Numbered from the stretch's first letter, positions 11,141 through 20,044 are shown. The stretch is DNA of 64,000 nucleotides from Streptomyces showdoensis (GCF_039535475.1 NZ_BAAAXG010000027.1:13501-77500), one strand, 5' to 3'. The notes: generated by a model not told the origin, from the sequence alone. Numbers and translations are program-made.

Positions 11141-12751
11141 ATGAGTGCGTACGAACACCGCACCGTGCTGCTGCGCGGTGGAGAAGTCCACAGCCCCGCC
11201 GACCCCTTCGCCACCGCCATGGTGGTGGAGCGCGGGCACATCGCCTGGGTGGGCTCGGAAGGCGCCGCCGACGCCTTCGCCTCCGGCGTGGACGAGGTGA
11301 TCGACCTCGAAGGCGCGCTGGTCACCCCGGCGTTCGTCGACGCGCACGTGCACACCACGGCCACCGGTCTCGCCCTCACCGGCCTCGACCTGTCCGCCGC
11401 CGCCTCGCTCGCCGAGGCGGCGGAGCGGATCCGCGCCTACGCCGAGGCCCGGCCCGGCGACCGCATCCTCATCGGCCACGGCTGGGACGCCGCCCGCTGG
11501 CCGGAGCGCCGCCCGCTCACCCGCGACGAGCTGGACGCGCTCACCGGCGGCCGCCCGCTGTACCTGACCCGGATCGACGTGCACTCGGCGGTCGTCACCA
11601 CCGCCCTGCTCGACCTGGTGCCCGGCATCCGCGGGCTGACCGGCTTCCACGACGGGCAGCCGCTCACCGGCGACGCCCACCACGCCGTCCGCGCCGCCGC
11701 CTACGCCGCCCTCTCCCCGCTGCAGCGGACCGAGGCCCAGCGCGCCGCCCGCCGGCACGCGGCCTCGCTCGGCATCGGCACCCTGCACGAGTGCGGCGGC
11801 CCCGAGATCTCCTCCGAGGACGACTTCACCGGCCTGATGGACCTCGCCCGCAGCGAGCCCGGCCCCCGGATCGTCGGCTACTGGGCCGACCTCGACATCG
11901 AGCGGGCCCGCGCCCTCGGCGCCCTCGGCGCGGCCGGCGACCTCTTCGCCGACGGCTCCCTCGGCTCGCACACCGCCTGCCTCCACCAGCCCTACGCCGA
12001 CCGGTCCGGCGCCGGGGTCGCGCACCTGGACGCGGACACCGTCGCCGCCCACGTGGTGGCCTGCACCGAGGCCGGGCTCCAGGCCGGGTTCCACGCCATC
12101 GGCGACGCCGCCGTCGACGCGGTCGTCGAGGGCGTCCGGGCCGCCTCCGAGAAGCTCGGCCTCGCCCGGATCCGCTCCGCCCGGCACCGCGTCGAGCACG
12201 CCGAGATGCTCACCCCCGAGTCCGTCGCGGCCTTCGCCGAGCTGGGCCTGACCGCCTCCGTGCAGCCGGCCTTCGACGCGTACTGGGGCGGCGACGAGGG
12301 CATGTACGCCGACCGCCTCGGCGTGGAGCGGGCCCGCACCCTCAACCCGTACGCCGCCCTGCTGCGCGCGGGCGTGCCGCTGGCCTTCGGCTCGGACAGC
12401 CCGGTCACCCCGCTCGACCCGTGGGGGACCGTCCGCGCGGCCGCCTTCCACCGGACCCCCGAGCACCGGATCTCGGTCCGGGCCGCCTTCACGGCGCACA
12501 CCCGGGGCGGCTGGCGCGCGGTCGGCCGGGACGACGCCGGCACGCTGGTGCCCGGCGCGCCCGCCGACTACGCGATCTGGCGGACCGGCGAGCTGGTGGT
12601 GCAGGCGCCGGACGACCGGGTGGCCCGCTGGTCGACCGATCCGCGCTCCGGGACGCCCGGTCTGCCCGACCTGTCCCCCGGCCGCGAGCTTCCCGTCTGC
12701 CTGCGGACCGTCGTGTTCGGACAAACGGTGTTCGTACGACCGAACGAGTGA
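11141..12751 (+). CDS. YtcJ-like metal-dependent amidohydrolase
   Basis: A 536-residue amidohydrolase-superfamily enzyme (amidohydrolase_3/YtcJ type). The metal-binding HxH is in VDAHVHTTATG (His69, His71). Further ligands are probably in the HECGG and DGSLGSHTA segments and FHAIGDAA, and the catalytic Asp is in FGSDSPVTPLDP (about Asp419). Such enzymes hydrolyse amide, ester or imide bonds in small cytosolic substrates; the substrate cannot be predicted. No signal peptide is seen. An 8-bp inverted repeat lies just downstream at 12762-12781. Confidence 0.9.
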   Translation: MSAYEHRTVLLRGGEVHSPADPFATAMVVERGHIAWVGSEGAADAFASGVDEVIDLEGALVTPAFVDAHVHTTATGLALTGLDLSAAASLAEAAERIRAYAEARPGDRILIGHGWDAARWPERRPLTRDELDALTGGRPLYLTRIDVHSAVVTTALLDLVPGIRGLTGFHDGQPLTGDAHHAVRAAAYAALSPLQRTEAQRAARRHAASLGIGTLHECGGPEISSEDDFTGLMDLARSEPGPRIVGYWADLDIERARALGALGAAGDLFADGSLGSHTACLHQPYADRSGAGVAHLDADTVAAHVVACTEAGLQAGFHAIGDAAVDAVVEGVRAASEKLGLARIRSARHRVEHAEMLTPESVAAFAELGLTASVQPAFDAYWGGDEGMYADRLGVERARTLNPYAALLRAGVPLAFGSDSPVTPLDPWGTVRAAAFHRTPEHRISVRAAFTAHTRGGWRAVGRDDAGTLVPGAPADYAIWRTGELVVQAPDDRVARWSTDPRSGTPGLPDLSPGRELPVCLRTVVFGQTVFVRPNE

Positions 12752-13153
12752 CGTAGGGACATTTCGAGCCGTCGCTCGAAAGCGGCCGGCTTCGCCCTCG
12801 ACCTGCGGATCTTCGCGGCCCACCTGCGTGAACGGTTCATCGCCGCAGGTCAAACGGGTGTTGACAGCCGACGGTCACGGGCCGGTAGGTTCGGCACGTC
12901 CACCAAGGACGTCCGACCGGTTTCAAACCTCCACGCAGGCACCGAACGCCGCCCGCGCCTCGGGGGCGAGGGAAGGTTTTTCCGGCGGAGGGTGCGACCC
13001 GGGTGGGGCCCCGGCGTTCAGTAGACAACGGCCTCGGTCGACCCGCAGCCAGCGGGTCCCGGGTCGGCCCGAAGGACGCCGGGCCCCGATCCCGTCCCCG
13101 GTGCGCGGGGCTCGCTATGGTGGTGTCTCGCGTATGTATCCGAAGGGGCAGTA
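12752..13153. other. 402-bp intergenic region with promoter-like and hairpin elements
   Basis: No convincing gene. It contains an 8-bp-stem inverted repeat right after the amidohydrolase stop (12762-12781, arms TTTCGAGC/GCTCGAAA) and a promoter-like TTGACA...TAGGTT at 12861-12891. A small hairpin followed by TTTTT lies at about 12958-12980. The ppm gene begins at 13154. The region could be a long 5' leader or encode a small RNA. Confidence 0.6.
12861..12891 (+). promoter_or_regulatory. Vegetative (HrdB-type) promoter candidate
   Basis: TTGACA at 12861-12866 and TAGGTT at 12886-12891 with a 19-nt spacer. This is close to the streptomycete housekeeping pattern, though the spacer is one or two bases long. 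It would start a transcript about 260 nt before the mannosyltransferase start. Confidence 0.45.
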
Positions 13154-13933
13154 GTGAACGACGGTGGCCAGAGGCGTTACGGCCCGCTCGGCAAGGCCTT
13201 GGTGATCATTCCGACCTACAACGAGGCGGAGAACATCAAGCCGATCGTCGCGCGGGTGCGGGAGTCCGTACCCGAGGCGCACGTCCTCGTCGCCGACGAC
13301 AACAGCCCCGACGGCACGGGCAAGTTCGCCGACGAGATCGCCTCCGAGGACGATCACGTCCACGTCCTGCACCGCAAGGGCAAGGAGGGGCTCGGCGCGG
13401 CCTACCTCGCGGGCTTCCGCTGGGGCATCGAGCACGGCTACGACGTCCTCGTCGAGATGGACGCCGACGGCTCCCACCAGCCCGAGGAGCTGCCCCGGCT
13501 GCTCACCGCCCTCAAGGGCGCGGACCTGGTGCTCGGCTCCCGCTGGGTGCCCGGCGGCCGGATCGTGAACTGGCCGAAGTCCCGCGAGTTCATCTCCCGC
13601 GGCGGCAGCCTCTACTCGCGCGTCATGCTCGACGTGCCGATCCGCGACGTCACCGGCGGCTACCGGGCCTTCCGCAAGGAGACCCTGGAGGGCCTCGGCC
13701 TCGACGACGTCGCCTCGGCCGGCTACTGCTTCCAGGTCGACCTGGCCCGCCGCGCGGTCGCCGCCGGCTTCCACGTCGTGGAGGTCCCCATCACCTTCGT
13801 CGAGCGCGAGGTCGGCGACTCCAAGATGAGCCGGAACATCGTCGTCGAGGCGCTGTGGCGGGTCACCGGCTGGGGTCTGAGCGCCCGCGCGCAGAAGGTC
13901 GGCAAGCTGCTCGGCCGCGGCTCCGCGAGCTGA
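13154..13933 (+). CDS. ppm1: Polyprenol-phosphate mannosyltransferase
   Basis: A 259-residue GT2-fold enzyme of the dolichol-phosphate-mannose synthase type. It would move mannose from GDP-mannose to polyprenol phosphate on the inner membrane face, providing the donor for protein O-mannosylation and lipoglycans. The nucleotide-binding start is VIIPTYNEAENI, VADDNSPDGT follows, and the metal-binding DAD is in VEMDADGSHQPEEL. There are no membrane spans, so it is the catalytic domain alone, as is typical for Streptomyces rather than the fused mycobacterial form. GTG start at 13154. The next gene on the strand is an FxsA-family membrane protein after 47 nt. Confidence 0.9.
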   Translation: MNDGGQRRYGPLGKALVIIPTYNEAENIKPIVARVRESVPEAHVLVADDNSPDGTGKFADEIASEDDHVHVLHRKGKEGLGAAYLAGFRWGIEHGYDVLVEMDADGSHQPEELPRLLTALKGADLVLGSRWVPGGRIVNWPKSREFISRGGSLYSRVMLDVPIRDVTGGYRAFRKETLEGLGLDDVASAGYCFQVDLARRAVAAGFHVVEVPITFVEREVGDSKMSRNIVVEALWRVTGWGLSARAQKVGKLLGRGSAS

Positions 13934-13980
13934 TCTCTCCTTTACGACGTTCCTGCGGGCCGCCAGGCACACTGGGGAGC

Positions 13981-14574
13981 ATGACGACCGGCGCAACGCC
14001 TCCCCTCGCCCCCAAGCGCTCCCGAGCGCGTACGTTCCTCCCCCTGGCCGTCGCCGCCTGGCTGGTCCTGGAGATCTGGCTGCTGACGCTGGTCGCGAAC
14101 GCGGCCGGCGGCCTCACCGTCCTCCTCCTGCTCGTCGGCGGCGCCGTGCTCGGCGCCACCGTGATCAAGCGCGCCGGCCGGCGCGCCTTCGCCAACCTCA
14201 CCGGCACCTTCCAGAAGGCCCAGGAAGCGGCCCGCACGGGTGCGGTGCCCACGGAGGCCGACCGGATCGGCGCCGAGGACCGCAACGGCTTCCTGATGCT
14301 CGGCGGCCTGCTCCTGATGATCCCCGGGCTGCTCTCCGACGCCGTCGGACTGCTGCTGCTGATCCCGCCGGTGCGCTCGGCGCTGGGGCGGTACGCGGAG
14401 AAGGCCGTGGAGCGCCGGATGAGCGCCGCTCCGCAGGGAAGCCTCCAGGACGCCTTCCAGCAGGCCCGCATCCACCGGCCAGACGGAAAGGTCGTCCAGG
14501 GTCAGGTCATCCGCGAGGACGCGCCCCAGGGGCCGCGCGAGCCCCAGGCGCCCCGTCCGCCGCTGATGCCGTGA
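13981..14574 (+). CDS. fxsA: FxsA-family membrane protein
   Basis: A 197-residue cytoplasmic membrane protein. Two hydrophobic spans lie near 20-60, a loop and the FxsA-type segment GFLMLGGLLLMIPGLLSDAV follow at about 100-125, and the tail is Pro/Gln-rich. In E. coli FxsA counteracts F exclusion of phage T7; in actinobacteria the role is unknown. ATG at 13981. A longer frame upstream runs antisense-like through the ppm gene and is rejected. Transcription ends at the perfect palindrome just downstream. Confidence 0.85.
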   Translation: MTTGATPPLAPKRSRARTFLPLAVAAWLVLEIWLLTLVANAAGGLTVLLLLVGGAVLGATVIKRAGRRAFANLTGTFQKAQEAARTGAVPTEADRIGAEDRNGFLMLGGLLLMIPGLLSDAVGLLLLIPPVRSALGRYAEKAVERRMSAAPQGSLQDAFQQARIHRPDGKVVQGQVIREDAPQGPREPQAPRPPLMP

Positions 14575-14598
14575 CGCGAGCGGCGAGACGCCGCTGAC

Positions 14599-14652
14599 GC
14601 GAACAAGCCGTGAGGCCGGTCCCGTACGGGACCGGCCTCACGGCTTGTTCGC
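14599..14652. terminator. Perfect 54-bp palindromic terminator
   Basis: Both halves are exactly complementary around GTAC (14624-14627). The arms run from GCGAACAAGCCGTGAGGCC to its complement. It lies 25 nt after the fxsA stop and can stop transcription from either side. Confidence 0.85.
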
Positions 14653-14686
14653 TGCTGGTGCGGGACCGCCGGGCTCGGGTAGGGGA

Positions 14687-14733
14687 ACGCCGAGGGGCCC
14701 GGTACACGATGCGTGTACCGGGCCCCTCGGCGT
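14687..14733. terminator. 22-bp stem terminator of rbpA
   Basis: Perfect arms 14687-14708 and 14712-14733 with a 3-nt loop, 42 nt beyond the rbpA stop on the minus strand. It forms a double barrier with the neighbouring palindrome between the convergent genes. Confidence 0.85.
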
Positions 14734-14774
14734 ATCTCTCGGGCCGTGCGGCCCTCAGGCCGTGCGGCCGTCCG

Positions 14775-15149
14775 TCAGGCGGACTTGCGGCTGTCGCGCG
14801 GATGCACGGCGATGTTCATGGCGCCGGACCGAAGAACCGCCAGCCGCTCGGCCAGCACCTCCTCGAGCTCCTCGCGGGTGCGCCGCTCCATGAGCATGTC
14901 CCAGTGCGTACGCGCCGGCTTGCCCTTCTTTTCCTCGGGGCCGTCCCCGTCAACCAGGAGTGCCTGGATCCCGCAGACCTTGCACTCCCACTCCGGCGGA
15001 ATCTCCGCCTCGACCGAGAAGGGCATCTCGAAACGATGCCCCTTCTCGCATGCGTACTCCACCGCCTGGCGCGGGGCCAGATCGATGCCGCGGTCGGTCT
15101 CGTAGCTGGTCACCACGAGGCGCGTGCCGCGAAGAGCTCGCTCACTCAT
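14775..15149 (-). CDS. rbpA: RNA polymerase-binding protein RbpA
   Basis: A 124-residue actinobacterial transcription factor that binds the principal sigma factor and RNA polymerase and stimulates open-complex formation at housekeeping promoters. The visible features are the N-terminal tail with GTRLVVTSYETDRG, the zinc-ribbon-like core with YACEKGHRF and WECKVCG (Cys/His ligands), and the basic linker and sigma-interacting helix ending in MNIAVHPRDSRKSA. Length and order match the family throughout. It is transcribed alone; a sigma-R-type promoter lies upstream at 15211-15236, consistent with its known thiol-stress induction in Streptomyces. Confidence 0.97.
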   Translation of the reverse strand: MSERALRGTRLVVTSYETDRGIDLAPRQAVEYACEKGHRFEMPFSVEAEIPPEWECKVCGIQALLVDGDGPEEKKGKPARTHWDMLMERRTREELEEVLAERLAVLRSGAMNIAVHPRDSRKSA

Positions 15150-15210
15150 GAATCGTGCCTCCCGGGCTTGTCGCCCACAGGACAGGTGTCGCTGTCGTCG
15201 TCATCCGGTC

Positions 15211-15236
15211 AACGTCCGGTCGGCGGTAAAGATTCC
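15211..15236 (-). promoter_or_regulatory. Sigma-R-type promoter of rbpA
   Basis: Read on the minus strand, GGAAT (15232-15236) and GTT (15211-15213) are separated by 18 nt, the exact sigma-R (SigH-like) consensus. It is about 60 nt upstream of the rbpA start. Confidence 0.75.
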
Positions 15237-15404
15237 CGTTCCGGGTCATGCGTCGCCCGTCGTGCCGCCCCTTGTTCTACCCACCAGTGCCCGTTTTGTC
15301 ACATCTGGCAGGAGATGTCACTCAACGTCTTCACCAAGTCAGCACGCAGTAACGGTCCGCCTGGCAGGCCAAAGGCGTACACTACCGGCCTTTCACTTCC
15401 GCGT

Positions 15405-16829
15405 CTAAATCCGGTCCGGAACGGGGTTGCCCGCGGCGGCCACGGCCTGCCGAACCGGGACCCTCGCGAGGAGCACGAAGCCGACGGCGAAGAAGATCAC
15501 CAGGGAGATGATGGCATCCCGGTAGCTTCCGGTCACCTGATACGCGAGACCGAACACCAATGGCCCCAGCCAGCTCAGTCCGCGGTCGCTCATCTCGTAC
15601 GCCGAGAAGTACTCCGCCTCCTTGCCGCGCGGCACCAGATGGGAGAAGAGCGAGCGGGAGAGCGCCTGGCTGCCGCCCAGGACCAGGCCGATCGCCGCCG
15701 CCAGACAGTAGAAGAACACCGGCGCGTCGGCCGGCAGGAAGTACCCCGCCGCCAGGATGCCGGTCCACACGGCCAGCGACGCGAGGATCGTCCGCTTCGC
15801 CCCGTACGAACGGGCCATCCGGCCCATCCCGAGCGCCCCCGCGACGGCCAGCACCTGCACCAGCAGCACCGCCGTGATCAGCGTCGTCTGGTCGAGGCCC
15901 AGCTCCTCCGAGCCGTACACCGAGGCCTGCGAGATCACGGTCTGCACGCCGTCGTTGTAGATCAGGTACGCGAGCAGGAAGGAGAGCGTCAGCGGATGGC
16001 GGCGCATGTCCCGCAGGGTGGCCCGCAACTGCTTCCAGCCGCTGCCGACGGCGCCCTCCGCCCCGTGGCCGGCCGGGGCGGCCAGGTCGGTACGGCGGTC
16101 GCGCAGGCGCCGCAGCGGCACCAGCGTGAAGGCGCCCCACCACAGCCCCGCCGAGGCGAGGCAGATCCGCACCGCGTCGCCCTCGGAGAGGCCGAAGGAG
16201 TCGTGGCCGGTGTAGACGACCAGGTTCAGCACGAGGACCAGCGCCCCCGAGGTGTAGCCGAAGGCCCAGCCGCGCGAGGAGACCGTGTCCCGCTCCTCGG
16301 GCTCGGCGATCTGCGGCAGATACGCGTTGTAGAGCACCATCGACACCGACAGCGAGGCGTTCGCCACGATCAGCAGGAACGCGCCCAGCAGGTAGCGCTC
16401 GCCCTCCAGGAAGAACATCCCGGTGGTGGCCGTGGCCCCCACGTACGCCGCCGCCGCGAGCAGCGGCTTCTTCCGGCCCGTGCGGTCCGCCATCGCGCCC
16501 ACCAGGGGCATCGCGAGCACCGCGACGACGATCGAGGCGGACACGGCGTACGCGAAGAGGGAGCCGGCCCGCACGGGTATGCCCAGCGGGTGCACGAACC
16601 CCTCCGGGTCCGCCGCCGCCTTGGCCACCGAGGTCAGGTACGGCCCCAGGAACACCGTCAGCACGCTGGTCGAGTAGACCGAGCAGGCGAAGTCGTAGAA
16701 GTACCAGCCGCGCTGCTCGCGCCTGCGCTCGGCAGGGCTCGCCGGACCCTCCGGGCCGGCCGGGCTGTCCGGACCGGCCGGATCGGCGCCGTGGCCGTCC
16801 GGGCGGCCGGTGTTGTCGACGTCGGTCAA
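15405..16829 (-). CDS. MFS transporter, UMF1-like
   Basis: A 474-residue transporter with about twelve membrane spans. The first is at RGWYFYDFACSVYSTSVLTVFL after a Pro/Gly-rich acidic N-terminal tail of about 40 residues. YDFACSVYST and the loop GAMADRTGRKKPLL are typical of the UMF1 (Atg22-like) MFS group. The substrate is unknown; amino-acid or drug export is suspected for relatives. It is the last gene of a minus-strand run yczE - gdpD - this gene, 49 nt after the gdpD stop. Confidence 0.88.
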   Translation of the reverse strand: MTDVDNTGRPDGHGADPAGPDSPAGPEGPASPAERRREQRGWYFYDFACSVYSTSVLTVFLGPYLTSVAKAAADPEGFVHPLGIPVRAGSLFAYAVSASIVVAVLAMPLVGAMADRTGRKKPLLAAAAYVGATATTGMFFLEGERYLLGAFLLIVANASLSVSMVLYNAYLPQIAEPEERDTVSSRGWAFGYTSGALVLVLNLVVYTGHDSFGLSEGDAVRICLASAGLWWGAFTLVPLRRLRDRRTDLAAPAGHGAEGAVGSGWKQLRATLRDMRRHPLTLSFLLAYLIYNDGVQTVISQASVYGSEELGLDQTTLITAVLLVQVLAVAGALGMGRMARSYGAKRTILASLAVWTGILAAGYFLPADAPVFFYCLAAAIGLVLGGSQALSRSLFSHLVPRGKEAEYFSAYEMSDRGLSWLGPLVFGLAYQVTGSYRDAIISLVIFFAVGFVLLARVPVRQAVAAAGNPVPDRI

Positions 16830-16878
16830 GGCCGCGCCCCCTCGTTCGTCCCCGAGTTCCCCGTGGTGGTACGCGCGC

Positions 16879-17643
16879 TCAGACCCACAGTCCGCGGTCG
16901 GTCAGGACACCGCGCAGCGTCTCCAGATGATCGGTCATGATGCCATCCACGCCAAGGTCCAGGAGGGCGTGCATCCGCTCGGGTTCGTTGATCGTCCACA
17001 CGTGCACCTGGATCCCCCGGGCGTGCGCCTCGCGCACGAAGCGCCGGTCCACCACCGGGACGCCCGCCTGCCGCTCCGGCACCTGGGCCGCGACGGCGCC
17101 CGCGCGCAGCGCCGCCGGGATGCCCAGGGAGCGCAGCCGGAGGCCGAGGATCCCCTTCACCCCGTACGAGGTGGCCAGCCGCGGACCGGCGAGCCGCTGG
17201 GCCCGGGCGACCCGGCCCTCGGTGAACGAGCCCACGCAGATCCGGTCCCAGGCGCCGGTCCTGGAGATCAGGTCCACCAGCGGCCCCAGGGCGGACTCGG
17301 ACTTCAGGTCCACGTTCCAGCGCGCTTCGGGGAACTCCTCCAGGAGCTCCTCGAAGAGCGGCAGCGGCTCCTTGCCGGCGACCCGGGCCTCCCGGACCGC
17401 CGCCCAGGGCAGGTCCCGGATCCGGCCGCCGGTGTTCGTCACCCGGTCCAGGGTCGGGTCGTGGAAGGCGACCAGGACGCCGTCCGCCGTCGTGTGCACA
17501 TCGGTCTCGAAGTAGCGGTATCCGGCCGCGGTCGCGCGCCGGAACGCCTCCGCGGTGTTCTCCAGGCCGTCCGCCGTGCCGCCGCGGTGGGCGAAGGGGA
17601 GGGGGGCCGGGTGGTCGAGGTAGGGGTGGCGTACGCGAGTCAC
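16879..17643 (-). CDS. Glycerophosphodiester phosphodiesterase
   Basis: A 254-residue GDPD-family enzyme hydrolysing glycerophosphodiesters to glycerol-3-phosphate and an alcohol. The catalytic FAHRGG with LENT is at residues 16-30. The metal-binding E-x-D is in FETDVHTTADGVLVAFHDPTLDR, whose His is the second catalytic base. IMTDHLETL closes the barrel. The GTG at 17643 was chosen because upstream frame content is shadow of yczE. No signal peptide, so it is cytosolic and likely acts in phospholipid-headgroup recycling. The gap to the yczE gene is 17 nt, so one operon is likely. Confidence 0.92.
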   Translation of the reverse strand: MTRVRHPYLDHPAPLPFAHRGGTADGLENTAEAFRRATAAGYRYFETDVHTTADGVLVAFHDPTLDRVTNTGGRIRDLPWAAVREARVAGKEPLPLFEELLEEFPEARWNVDLKSESALGPLVDLISRTGAWDRICVGSFTEGRVARAQRLAGPRLATSYGVKGILGLRLRSLGIPAALRAGAVAAQVPERQAGVPVVDRRFVREAHARGIQVHVWTINEPERMHALLDLGVDGIMTDHLETLRGVLTDRGLWV

Positions 17644-17660
17644 CGCCGCAGTATGGCGGG

Positions 17661-18353
17661 TCAGGGTGTCGGGGCGGCGACGGACGTGGGTGCGACATCC
17701 GGCACACCGGGGCCGGCGTCCGCCTCGGGGGTCGCCTCCGGGGTCGCCTCGGGGATCGCGAACAGCGGCAGGAAGAACTGCGCCAGCGGGCCGATGCACA
17801 GGGCGTAGAGGACCGTGCCGACGCCCACCGAACCGCCGAGGACGAAGCCGGTGGCGACCACGGCTATCTCGATCGCCGTGCGGACCAGCCGGATCGACCG
17901 TCCGGTCAGCCGGTGCAGGCCGGTCATCAGGCCGTCGCGCGGACCGGGGCCGAGCCGCGCCGCGATGTAGAGGCCGGTCGCCGCGCCGTTGAGCACGATG
18001 CCGAGCACCATGAGGGCGATCCCGGCGGGCAGGCCGTCCACGTCGGGCACGAGGGCGAGCGTGCCGTCCATGGCGAGGCCGACGACGAAGACGTTGGAGA
18101 CGGTGCCGAGGCCCGGCTTCTGCCGGATCGGGATCCACAGCAGCAGGACGACCGCCCCGACCGCGATGGACACGACCCCGATGGTCAGACCCGTCCTCTC
18201 GGCGAGACCCTGGTGGAGGACGCCCCAGGGCTCCAGGCCGAGCCCGCCCCGCACCAGCAGCGCCGAGCTGATCCCGTAGAGCGCGAGACCGGCGTAGAGC
18301 TGCGCGAGGCGGCGGGTCAGATGCCGGCCGCGGAGGCCGGAGGCGATGGACAC
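17661..18353 (-). CDS. YczE/YitT-like integral membrane protein
   Basis: A 230-residue protein with about five membrane spans, starting at GTG after AGGGGGC. YGISSALLVRGGLGLEPWGVLHQG near the N-terminus and GPRDGLMTGLH in the middle are typical of the YczE family. The C-terminus ends in repeated PEATPEATPEA. YczE genes typically stand next to a MocR/YczR regulator, and here one is divergently encoded 114 nt away. Molecular role unknown; a small-molecule exporter is assumed. Confidence 0.8.
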   Translation of the reverse strand: MSIASGLRGRHLTRRLAQLYAGLALYGISSALLVRGGLGLEPWGVLHQGLAERTGLTIGVVSIAVGAVVLLLWIPIRQKPGLGTVSNVFVVGLAMDGTLALVPDVDGLPAGIALMVLGIVLNGAATGLYIAARLGPGPRDGLMTGLHRLTGRSIRLVRTAIEIAVVATGFVLGGSVGVGTVLYALCIGPLAQFFLPLFAIPEATPEATPEADAGPGVPDVAPTSVAAPTP

Positions 18354-18467
18354 AGGACTGCCCCCTGAGTGGTGACCTGGGTGGTCATGGTGGACTGGCT
18401 CATGACACTCTGTGGCGGGGGAAGACGTGCCAACCATGGCCAATTCGCGGAAGGTGGACTGATTTCC

Positions 18468-19969
18468 ATGGCCCAGTGGACTTCAGCGGTGGGGCCTGCC
18501 CAGCTGGCCCGGCAGCTCCAGGCCCAGCAGGCCCGGCCCGCCGTGCCCGGCGCCCGCAAGCCGCCCGCCTACCGCGCCCTCGCCGACGGCATCCGGCTCC
18601 TGGTCCTGGAGGGCCGCGTCCCCGGTCGCCGCCCGGCTGCCCGCCGAGCGGGAGCTGGCCCTCGCCCTGACCGTCAGCCGCACCACCGTCGCCGCCGCCT
18701 ACGAGGCGCTGCGCACCGAGGGCTTCCTGGAGTCGCGGCGCGGCGCCGGCAGCTGGACCGCGGTCCCGGCCGGCAACCCGCTGCCGGCCCGCGGGCTCGA
18801 ACCGCTGCCCCCGGAGTCGCTCGGTTCCATGATCGACCTGGGCTGCGCGGCACTGCCCGCGCCCGAGCCCTGGCTCACCCGGGGCATCCAGGGCGCCCTG
18901 GAGGAGCTGCCGCCGTACGCGCACACCCACGGCGACTACCCGGCCGGACTGCCCGCCCTGCGCCAGATGCTCGCCGACCGGTACACCGAGCGGGGCATCC
19001 CGACCATGCCCGAACAGATCATGGTCACCACCGGTGCCATGGGCGCCATCGACGCCATCTGCCACCTCTTCGCGGGCCGCGGCGAGCGGATCGCGGTGGA
19101 GTCCCCCCTCCTACGCCAACATCCTCCAGCTGATGCGGGAGGCCGGCGCCCGGCTGGTCCCCGTCGCCATGGCCGAGGGGCTCGCCGGCTGGGACCTGGG
19201 CCGCTGGCGCCAGGTGCTGCGGGACGCGGCGCCCCGGCTCGCGTACGTCGTCGCCGACTTCCACAACCCCACCGGAGCCCTCGCCGACGAGGACCAGCGC
19301 CGCCAGCTCGTGGAGGCGGCCCGCTCGGCCGGCACGGTGCTCGTGGTCGACGAGACCATGACCGAGCTCTTCCTGGACGACGACGTGGCGATGCCGCGGC
19401 GGGTCTGCGCCTTCGACCCGGCCGGGGCCACGGTGCTGACCGTCGGCTCGGCGAGCAAGGCGTTCTGGGCGGGCATGCGGATCGGCTGGGTGCGCGCCGC
19501 GCCGGACGTGATCCGCTCCCTGGTCGCCGCCCGCGCCTACGCGGACCTCGGCACCCCGGTCCTGGAGCAGCTCGGCGTCAACTGGCTGATGCGCACCGGC
19601 GGCTGGGAGGAGGCCGTCGGCCTGCGCAGGGCCCAGGCCAGGGAGAACCGCGACGCCCTGGTGACGGCCGTGCGCAGGGAGCTGCCGGACTGGGAGTTCG
19701 AGGTGCCCCGCGGCGGCCTGACGCTGTGGGTGCGCACCGGCGGTCTGTCGGGCTCGCGCCTCGCGGAGGTCGGCGAGCGGGTGGGCGTCCGGGTGCCGTC
19801 CGGGCCGCGCTTCGGGGTGGACGGCGCCTTCGAGGGGTACGTACGGCTCCCGTTCACGGTCGGCGGCCCGGTCGCCGACGAGGCCGCCGCCCGCCTGGCC
19901 GCCGCCGCCCGCCTGGTGGAGTCCGGCGCCGGGGCCGGCGTCGAGGCGCCGAGGTCCTTCGTGGCCTGA
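18468..19969 (+). pseudogene. MocR/YczR-type GntR-aminotransferase regulator, interrupted by two +1 frameshifts
   Basis: The protein is readable in three consecutive frames as one ~500-residue MocR regulator. The first piece (ATG at 18468) ends at the C-run 18620-18623, the GntR winged helix (LPAERELALALTVSRTTVAA) continues in the next frame, and after the C-run 19103-19108 the aminotransferase-like domain continues to 19969. That domain has YVVADFHNPTGA, then VLTVGSASKAFWAGMRIGW with the PLP-binding Lys. Removing one C from each run restores a continuous frame. All expected parts are present, so either the sequence has homopolymer errors or the gene is recently broken. It lies divergent to yczE, its usual target. 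Confidence 0.85.
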
Positions 19970-19986
19970 GCCGGGCCCGTACGCGG

Positions 19987-20022
19987 GAGGGCGGCCGCAC
20001 CTTCACCGGTGCGGCCGCCCTC
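19987..20022. terminator. Terminator between convergent genes
   Basis: 14-bp perfect stem (arms 19987-20000 and 20009-20022, GAGGGCGGCCGCAC) with an 8-nt loop, followed by TTTC. It separates the MocR gene from the minus-strand ATPase gene. Confidence 0.8.
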
Positions 20023-20044
20023 TTTCGCGTACGGGATGCGGGGC

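Noticed and set aside
12828..13154. 108-residue plus-strand frame before ppm1
   Set aside because: Composition (Arg/Pro/Ser/Gly without order) and lack of a binding site suggest a chance frame across the leader region.
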